Shown here in pieces: positions 58,601 to 64,000 of a stretch of 64,000 nt of DNA. The notes under the pieces were generated by a model. The model searched no databases and was not told where the DNA came from. It worked only from the letters and a program-made list of their open reading frames with translations. Origin of the DNA: Nautilus pompilius. Lineage: Eukaryota; Mollusca; Cephalopoda; Nautilida; Nautilidae. The translations under genes and the position numbers were made by a program. Every line of letters starts with the position of its first letter. Position 1 is the stretch's first letter. The DNA lies in the NCBI GenBank assembly GCA_018389105.1, contig JACATO010000183.1, positions 53,011 to 117,010 of the forward strand, given 5' to 3'.

Positions 58601-61279
58601 GTCTTAAAGGATTTTAGCCAAAATTAGTTTACATTGAGACTGCGAGCCGGCTACCCCAACCCTACTCCCTCCCTCTCTCTGGAGGGAGTGGGAGGTAGGA
58701 TTGTCCCAATGCTCTGACCAGTAGAAAGGTGTTTTCCCACCCAGAAATTTGGAGTCGAAAGAATTTAGCTAAACAAAAGCATATATTTATCTTATTTACT
58801 TGTAGCTTCTTTCCTCACAGCATGCGTACCTGAAAACATAAGCTTTGTCACCGTAGCGCTCACGAGAAGTTACTTATTTTAAAACCGTCCATTAGTAAGG
58901 GTGGCTGGCGGCCAATCTTCTGCACGTGTGGTCAGTCATCAGGAAGGTACAGGGGGGCAGCGAGTTTACTTCACTGCAACAGTTGGCAAAGCGAGTAGCC
59001 AAACGGAACGGTGGACCACTACAGTCAGTAACTTACACCAGGCATCACCACCAACCCCAGAAAAACTGCCAGAGGACCACACAATGATGCCTTCACTCTA
59101 ACCAGTGGATGGCTAAGCCAATGAAGGGCAATTCTATAGTTTATAAGAAAGCTGATGGTGGGAAGTGGGGACCCAGACATTCAAATTGCCTACAGGTAGA
59201 TCCAAACTGTTACATGACTACCAACCTGAGGATATCTGCAACAAGACAGGACTATACCTACCTACAGGACCCTCATTTTATTTTTTTTACTGAGAAAAGG
59301 TAAAGATATTTAAATTAACCAAGCTGAGAGAAGAAGAAGCAGGAGTGAGAAGAATGAATAGCCTGGATTTTTTTAGCTGGGGCATTCATCTAAGGGAAAT
59401 TTGTTTAAAATTTTCAAACAGACAAGTAAATGTTTGACCACACACCATCTTTTTTGTTTTTACTTCACTGACTGTGAGCACTGATTTAAGAGAGAGAGAT
59501 TTTAAAATAAAACAAAGATTTCTAGGTTTTGTGGAGCATTAGAAAATTTTATGAAATTTTGTCCATTTTTACAAAAATACTTTTACAGAAGATTTAAACT
59601 ATTTTCTTTAACAAAAGGTTTGAGTGGGAAAATAGGTTTACTATATGTGGTAAATTTCTTTCTTGTTTATCTCAACATCTTTAAATTAATTCTGAGATAT
59701 GAAATTGTGACCAAACTTGTATTGTGCTGATTTGTTGTTAAATGAGCCTTTGTTATTTACTTGAAGAAGTAGTGGTCACATGGATTAAGATGTAATCAGT
59801 AATCACTGTCTTGAGCCTCAGCCTGAGAATCCTACATTCATTCATTTCTCTCCTATTTGGCTACAGATTCTCTATTTTTATTATTTGAGCATTTGTACAA
59901 ACATTTGATGTAACAAAATGAATTTTTCCAAGATTGCAGAAAATCCAGCTTGTTGGTTGTTTATGTTGAAATTATAAGCAATGTTTTGATTTGGGTATGA
60001 AGGTTGAAGACCTTTTTCTTATTTTTCTGTTAGTGTACTTAAGGAGGGAATGTTTTGGCATATTTCAGTCCATTTTCAACAGTTTAAACTCAGGAAATTT
60101 TTGTTGTTTTTTAAAGAATGGACATAACCAACTTGAAATTATTTCATCTGATGAAGGAATTATATCTTTGGATGACAAAGAAAAAGGTAGAGAAGCTGTA
60201 AAGGGTGAGTTTTGCCTTTGATCATTCAAATCTCAATTGCATCCTTCATGAGCTCTTTTTAGAAGAGCTAAGAAATATTTAAATCGGAAAATGTTGACGT
60301 GCAGCTTTAAGCTTTGGTTAACATGCTTATGGAATTAATCTTTAAAAATAAAGATATGTATGGGTTAATCTGTCTAAGGTAACTGCTCTACTTTTTCAAG
60401 TAAAATTAAGCAAAGGAGTCAGCTCATTAATATGCTTGTTGTTAGGAAAATTTATCTTAGAAATTTATAGCTTTTTTCTACATAAATCCAGCTAATTTTC
60501 CAGCTACGCATGACTAAATAGGTCTTTAAAAAAAAAGAAGAATATATTACAGCTATCGAAACTCTTAAGACAGCTATTATAGCATTTTCAAATAAAGCCA
60601 TGGCAACACAGTACCGCTGTTAGATTGTGATAGTTTAATATATTGAAATAAAATGTGGCTAGTTAAATGTGAAGTAGAAAAATCTCAATTTAGTGACAAC
60701 TGCCAAATTTCTTGATTATATATTTAATGTGAATTTGAACAGTCTTTATTAAAGATATATCTGGTCATTTAAAACTGAAAAATTGTGCGGATACCTTCAT
60801 AGTTTGAAATTCTCTACTGTGGTTGTATTCTTGAACTAACAGATTTCCTTTGTTCCATTATTTAAAAAAATTTTTTTAAGTAACTATCAGTAGATCTGTC
60901 ATCTTTTCAGTACTTTTGAAATCTTGAGTGATGGCTTGAGAGAAATCTATCAACAATATTTGCTGGAATGGAAAACTGATGATTGGGAATATTGGATTTC
61001 AGTGCTGAGTTTTTAAAAGTATTAATAATAATAAAATGATCAAGTTAAAAATTCCTTTTTGGGGGGGTTATTTACCTTTTTTGTTTCCCTGAATTTTAAA
61101 GAATTTTTAATGTATTAATTAATAAATAGCTAAAGAAATTCTTTTATTTTATATGACTGCAAATGTTAAAAAACTATTGTTTTAATTGCAGGAGGAAGTG
61201 TCAACATGAAAAGAAAGAAAGGACGAAGATCTAGTGCATCGCCTAATCAGCCATCTATACTGTCTATGTTGGGGCGGAT
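49629..61279 (+). CDS. DNMT1: DNMT1, maintenance DNA methyltransferase, 5' exons (partial)
   Basis: DNMT1 copies CpG methylation onto new DNA strands behind the replication fork. Exons: 49629-49690, 51264-51312, 56100-56207, 57102-57512, 60117-60204, 61192-61279; phases match throughout, giving about 269 residues so far. Residues 12-90 form a DMAP1-binding domain split over four exons: RSRLNELREKYRNGNINEV, VYWKKLCDSIHKIL, QVRKLGTELDEELLTE, KGYCKKIEVIL. They line up with human RLKDLERDSLTEKECV and LCDLETKLRKEELSEEGYL. A charged, low-complexity linker follows, then a basic KRKKGRR segment and QPSILSML at the position of the human PCNA-binding motif QTTITSHF. The replication-foci, CXXC, BAH and catalytic domains lie beyond the right edge. 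The first exon is the least sure: its donor is a weak GTTTTC, and another ATG at 49612 is in a different frame. GNPTAB and DIP2 also carry DMAP1-binding domains, but the PIP position and linker fit DNMT1. Confidence 0.87.
49840..50400. other. CpG- and GC-rich block in DNMT1 intron 1
   Basis: This is the most GC- and CpG-rich unique sequence in the window. It includes a (GAA)n run near 50060-50083 and a poly-C run near 50256-50270. It starts about 150 bp after the first DNMT1 exon and is probably part of an unmethylated promoter CpG island or an extra untranslated or alternative exon region. An unrecognised SINE is the main alternative. Confidence 0.5.
50418..50745 (-). mobile_element. mariner 3' part (C-terminal transposase fragment)
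   Basis: A TA and ACGAGGTCTGATCATAAAG mark the end, the same terminal motif as the 18.98-kb mariner half. On the minus strand, peptides IREILDKHNIPIVFIH, then PDLAPNDFSLFPRLKHTL and GKRFRDVTTIVQDK match the end of mariner transposases, with the last catalytic aspartate in the PDLAPNDF block. There are frame changes, and the rest of the element is absent. It includes a long T run at 50555-50575. Confidence 0.7.
50746..51263. other. DNMT1 intron 1 sequence, nothing recognised
   Basis: AT-rich sequence with a normal pyrimidine tract before the acceptor at 51263. Confidence 0.5.
51860..52075. repeat. Imperfect direct duplication, about 130-bp period
   Basis: Two segments, starting near 51861 and 51991, share the order AAAGCCA-AATATT-AAAG, then TCTACAA, then a TTGTCAAAA block. 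They are diverged and AT-rich, in DNMT1 intron 2. Confidence 0.4.
52200..52690 (-). mobile_element. hAT-family transposase remnant
   Basis: A minus-strand frame at 52239-52475 reads YAIDCDNPNLTPYQWSLVEK, then LVFLLAPLEVITK, matching hAT/ZBED transposases of the form LT--EW-L-EK-V-LL-PFE--TK. Upstream in the same orientation, IVGHFHLSSA matches the (K/I)VGHF-HS segment that precedes it. The tryptophan-rich block between the two is poorly kept. No ends were found. The following 52.7-53.8 kb may hold more of it, beyond recognition. Confidence 0.6.
52691..54980. other. DNMT1 intron 2, nothing further recognised
   Basis: AT-rich intron sequence with long T runs near 54880 and 54950. No exon with matching phase was seen. 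Confidence 0.4.
54981..55171 (+). repeat. Dispersed repeat, copy 1 of a near-identical pair
   Basis: About 190 bp, by eye about 96-97 percent identical to 58543-58736. It contains GACTGCGAGCCGGCTACC and a hairpin-forming stretch with CCTACTCCCT on one arm and GGGAGGTAGG on the other. It follows a T run, which suggests a retroposed or inserted unit. I do not recognise the family. Confidence 0.85.
55246..55465. mobile_element. Possible Tigger-type MITE
   Basis: The segment begins ACAGGCATACCTCTTATAGC, close to a known Tigger-group end. An inverted partner of weaker quality lies near 55440-55465. It has no coding capacity. Confidence 0.35.
56321..56690 (-). mobile_element. tRNA-derived SINE, full length, with (CAA)n tail
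   Basis: On the minus strand the element starts with a tRNA-like head: A box TAGCGGGTTAGCTCC at 56644-56658 and B box GGTTCGATCCC at 56607-56617. A CpG-rich body follows, ending in a CAA/CAG tail at about 56321-56357. Many CpGs survive, so it is probably young. The 34.95-kb copy is a truncated relative. Confidence 0.85.
58543..58736 (+). repeat. Dispersed repeat, copy 2 of a near-identical pair
   Basis: Same unit, orientation and order as the copy at 54981-55171, again preceded by a T-rich run. It sits in the DNMT1 intron between the exons at 57.1 and 60.1 kb. Confidence 0.85.
58800..59300. other. Unassigned complex sequence in DNMT1 intron 4
   Basis: This sequence is higher in GC and CpG than the intron around it. 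Short plus-strand frames at 58901-59101 and 59109-59303 show no similarity I know. It may be an old dispersed repeat or a rare exon; no convincing splice sites with matching phase were seen. Confidence 0.3.
61248..61271 (+). other. PIP-box-like motif in DNMT1
   Basis: Eight codons QPSILSML stand where human DNMT1 has its PCNA-binding QTTITSHF. The glutamine and the isoleucine at the fourth place are kept. The two aromatic positions are methionine and leucine. Confidence 0.6.
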
Positions 61280-62680
61280 GTAAGTGTTTATCTTTGTTTC
61301 AGCAGGATGCCCTGTACACTTGACTCATCAGCTGTGGTGCTGATGTTCATACTGACAAACATCAAACCTTGGTTGAACTCCATTACTAATGTATTTCTGT
61401 TTGTTGAAAAGGGTTCAGTGTGAATTTCAGGTTTTAGCAAAATGATTGAAATTAAATCGGATATACCCAGCTTGTATGCTTGAAGGAAGATATGAGATTT
61501 TCAAAATAATCATGAATTTTGAGTGTGCAGAGAGTTGCAGATTATTACAAATTGACTAAAATTTCAAGCACTGTTTGTATCTTTGTCCCACTGTCTTTCT
61601 GTCATTCTGTCTGTCTGTTACATTCTCTCAATTTTTTTCTCTGTCTTTCTGTGTCTGTATCTTTCTCTCTCCATGTCCGTCTGGTTGTCACTTTCTTTGC
61701 CTGTCTCTCTGTTACATTCTTTCTGTCATTCTCTTTTTGCATCTTTAAGTGTGTGTGTCTCTCTCTCTCTCTGTCTGACTGTCTCCTTGTTGTTTTATCT
61801 CTGCACCCATGTCTTCGTCTGTCTGTCTGTCAAATTCTTTCTGTTATCACTGTGTCTCTCTGTCTCTATTTGTCTTTCTTTCTATCTCTCTCTCTATCTC
61901 TTTCTCTGTTTCTGTCTTTCTTATCCTCTTCCTTTTCTTTCTGTGTTCTGTAACATTCTCTGCCTTTCTCTCCATATCCTCTTCTCTCTGTGTGTGTGCA
62001 TGCACACTCATCCTTTCTTTTCTATCATTGTGCCAGGCTCTCTCTCTCTCTCTGTTTTGCTGTGTCTATATTTTTTTCTTTCTGTCTTTCTTGCTATTTT
62101 TCTGTGTCACATTGTTTGACTTTCTATGTGTGTCCTATTTATGTATCTGCTTTTCAGAAAATGTCTCTGATTCTCTCTACGCTTATCTTTGTCTCTCTCC
62201 CTTTCTATTTATTTCTGTGTGTCTGTCTCTCTTTCTCTTTCACACTGACATACACTATGTCATTATCTGTCACATTCTTTCTCTCTCTGTCTCTTTGTGT
62301 CTATGTCATTTTTACTCCTCAACGTGACTGCCTATTACATTCTTTGTCTATTTTCTCACTATCTTTCTTTCTTGTCGCACATCTCTCTTTCTCTATAGTC
62401 ATCTCTCGTCATGCCCCCCTCTCTCATCATGCATGCCTGTCCATGTATCTTTATATCGCTGTCTATTTTTTTCTTTCTGTCTCCTCGCTCACTTACTCTG
62501 TCTTACTTCCTATCCTTCTGTGTCACACTGCCTTTCTATGTGTCTCCTATTTCTGTATCTGCCTTTATGAAAATATCTCTCTCTCTTCCTCTCTAAGCTT
62601 CTCTCTATCGTCCTGACCCTCTCCCTCTCTATCTTCATGCTACTCTCTCTCTCATCATTCTCTCGTCATGCACTCCCCTC

Positions 62681-62870
62681 TCCTCTTGTCATATTCTCTC
62701 TCTCGTCATCCACCCCCTCTCCTCTTGTCATATTCTCTCTCTCGTCATCCACCCCCTCTCCTCTTGTCATATTCTCTCTCTCGTCATCCACCCCCTCTCC
62801 TCTTGTCATATTCTCTCTCTCGTCATCCACCCCCCTCTCCTCTTGTCATATTCTCTCTCTCGTCATGCTC
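62681..62870. repeat. 39-bp tandem repeat, five copies
   Basis: Copies start at about 62681, 62720, 62759, 62798 and 62838, each with TCCTCTTGTCATATTC followed by CTCTCTCTCGTCATCCACCC. They are almost identical, with one extra C before the last copy. The length is a multiple of three, which explains the repeated 13-residue frame. Confidence 0.9.
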
Positions 62871-63147
62871 CTCTTTCTGTCGTCATTGTCTCTCTCGTCA
62901 TGTCCCTCTTTCTGTCGTCATTGTCTCTCTCTCTTCATGCCCCTCTTTCTCTCATCATATCTCTCTGATCATGCACCCCTCTTTCTCTCTCTCATGACCC
63001 TCTCTCTCATCATGCTTCTCTCTCATGCCTCTCTCTCTCGTCATTCTCTCTCTCTCTCTCTCGTCATGCTCCTTTCTCTCTTGTCATGCTCCTCTCCCTC
63101 GTCATTCTCTCTCTTGTCATGCTCCTCTCCCTCGTCATTCTCTCTCT

Positions 63148-63350
63148 CGTCATGCTCCTCTCTCCCTCGTCATTCTCTCTCGTCATGCTGCTCCTCGTCA
63201 TGCTCTCTCTCTCGTCATGTCCCTCTTTCTGTCATCATTGTCTCTCTCTCTCTCTCGTCATGCTCCTCTCTCCCTCGTCATTCTCTCTCGTCATGCTGCT
63301 CCTCGTCATGCTCTCTCTCTCGTCATGTCCCTCTTTCTGTCGTCATTGTC
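63148..63350. repeat. Higher-order duplication of about 108 bp in the satellite
   Basis: Units starting near 63148 and 63256 share the same order of CGTCATGCTCC, CGTCATGCTGC and GTCATGTCCCTC blocks, with very few differences. Confidence 0.7.
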
Positions 63351-64000
63351 TCACTCTCTCTCTCTCTCTCATCATGCTTCTCTCGTTATGCCCCTCTCTC
63401 GTCATCTCGTCATGCTCCTCTCTCTCTCTCATCATGCCCCTCTCTCGTCATTCTCTCGTCATTCTCTCTCATCATGCCCCTCTCTCTCTCATCATGCTTC
63501 TATCTCTCTCGTCATGCTGCTCTTTCTCTCAACATGCCCCTCTTTCTTCTGTCATTCTCTCTCATCATTCTTAGCTCTCATCTCTCTCTCTCTAATCATG
63601 CCCCTCTTTCTCTCTCTCACGTCATGTCTCGTTATGCCCCTCTCTCTCTCTCGTCATTCTCTCTCGTCGTGCTCTTTCGTCATTCTCACTGTCTTGTCTT
63701 GCTCCTCTCTCGTCATTCTCTCTCATCATGCCCCTCTCTCTCTCTCGTCATTCTCTCTCGTCGTGCTCTTTTCATCATTCTCACTGTCTTGTCGGGCTCC
63801 TCTCTCGTCATTCGCCTCTCATCATCTCCCTCTCTCTCGTCGCTCTCGTCATTCTCTCTCGTCATTCTCCACTGTCTTGTCTTGCTCCTCTCTCTCGTCA
63901 TTCTCTCTCATCATGCCCTCTCCTCTCTCTCGTCATTCTCTCTCATCATGCCCCCTCTCTCTCTCTCTCGTCATTCTCTCTCATCATGCCCCTCTCTCTC

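Larger units (their letters stand above)
61560..64000. repeat. C+T-rich satellite field (CTCTCTCGTCATGC-type units)
   Basis: More than 2.4 kb of pyrimidine-rich tandem sequence runs off the right edge. It passes from TCTGTC-like text (61.56-62.4 kb) to units of the form CTCTCTCGTCATGCCCCT with variable CT runs. All long plus-strand frames here (serine, leucine, cysteine and phenylalanine runs) are by-products of the repeat. It lies about 280 bp inside the DNMT1 intron after the exon ending at 61279. Confidence 0.95.

Noticed and set aside
61519-63574. Long plus-strand open frames of 100-200 codons in the right-hand end
   Set aside because: They consist of repeating serine, leucine, cysteine and phenylalanine words produced by CT-rich satellite DNA and contain no domain.
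1-64000. LTR retroelements, endogenous retroviruses, Polintons or CRISPR arrays
   Set aside because: No long direct terminal repeats, gag/pol or capsid-type domains, or spaced identical repeats were recognised.

Overview
This is a 64-kb piece of an animal nuclear genome. It is AT-rich, poor in CpG over most of its length, rich in introns and crowded with DNA transposons. Two host genes can be read exon by exon with matching splice phases. On the minus strand, about 9.9-48.3 kb holds the orthologue of human FIRRM (C1orf112, DUF4487 family), a partner of FIGNL1 in controlling RAD51 and homologous recombination. On the plus strand, from 49.6 kb past the right edge, lies the 5' part of DNMT1, the maintenance DNA cytosine methyltransferase: its DMAP1-binding domain, a long charged linker and a PCNA-binding-like motif are in the window. 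The proteins are clearly related to the vertebrate ones but well diverged. Together with DNMT1 itself, the many Tc1/mariner, pogo and hAT copies and the tRNA-derived SINEs, this suggests an invertebrate with CpG methylation, perhaps a mollusc or other spiralian. That placement is inference.

Layout. 1-0.56 kb: CpG-bearing unique sequence with an unassigned minus-strand open frame. 0.7-9.4 kb: decayed transposons (Tc1-like, hAT, pogo-like, Helitron helicase tail). 9.9-45.2 kb: FIRRM coding exons (22 found, one short exon not found). The last intron, 12.7 kb long, has collected a mariner, a Tc1 element, half of a second mariner type, a 2-kb pogo element and a SINE. Other introns hold a well-preserved Tc1 element (24.2-25.4 kb), SINEs, a 576-bp Tigger-like MITE and a second, inverted mariner (43.5-44.75 kb). 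45.5-46.8 kb: hAT-type remnant in the FIRRM 5' UTR intron. 47.1-49.6 kb: FIRRM untranslated exons and the intergenic space shared with DNMT1. 49.6-61.3 kb: first six DNMT1 exons found, with mariner, hAT and SINE remnants in the introns and a nearly identical pair of roughly 190-bp repeats. 61.56-64.0 kb: a C+T-rich satellite field inside a DNMT1 intron that runs off the window.

The two genes stand head to head with about 1.3 kb between the FIRRM 5' exon and the DNMT1 start codon. Both products act during or after DNA replication, so shared S-phase control is plausible but not shown by sequence alone. I found no convincing retrovirus, LTR element, Polinton, CRISPR array or free-standing RNA gene. 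I also saw no clear new system; the most unusual signals are the weak PIP motif in DNMT1, the satellite segment copied into the shared promoter region, and the upstream reading frame over the FIRRM start.
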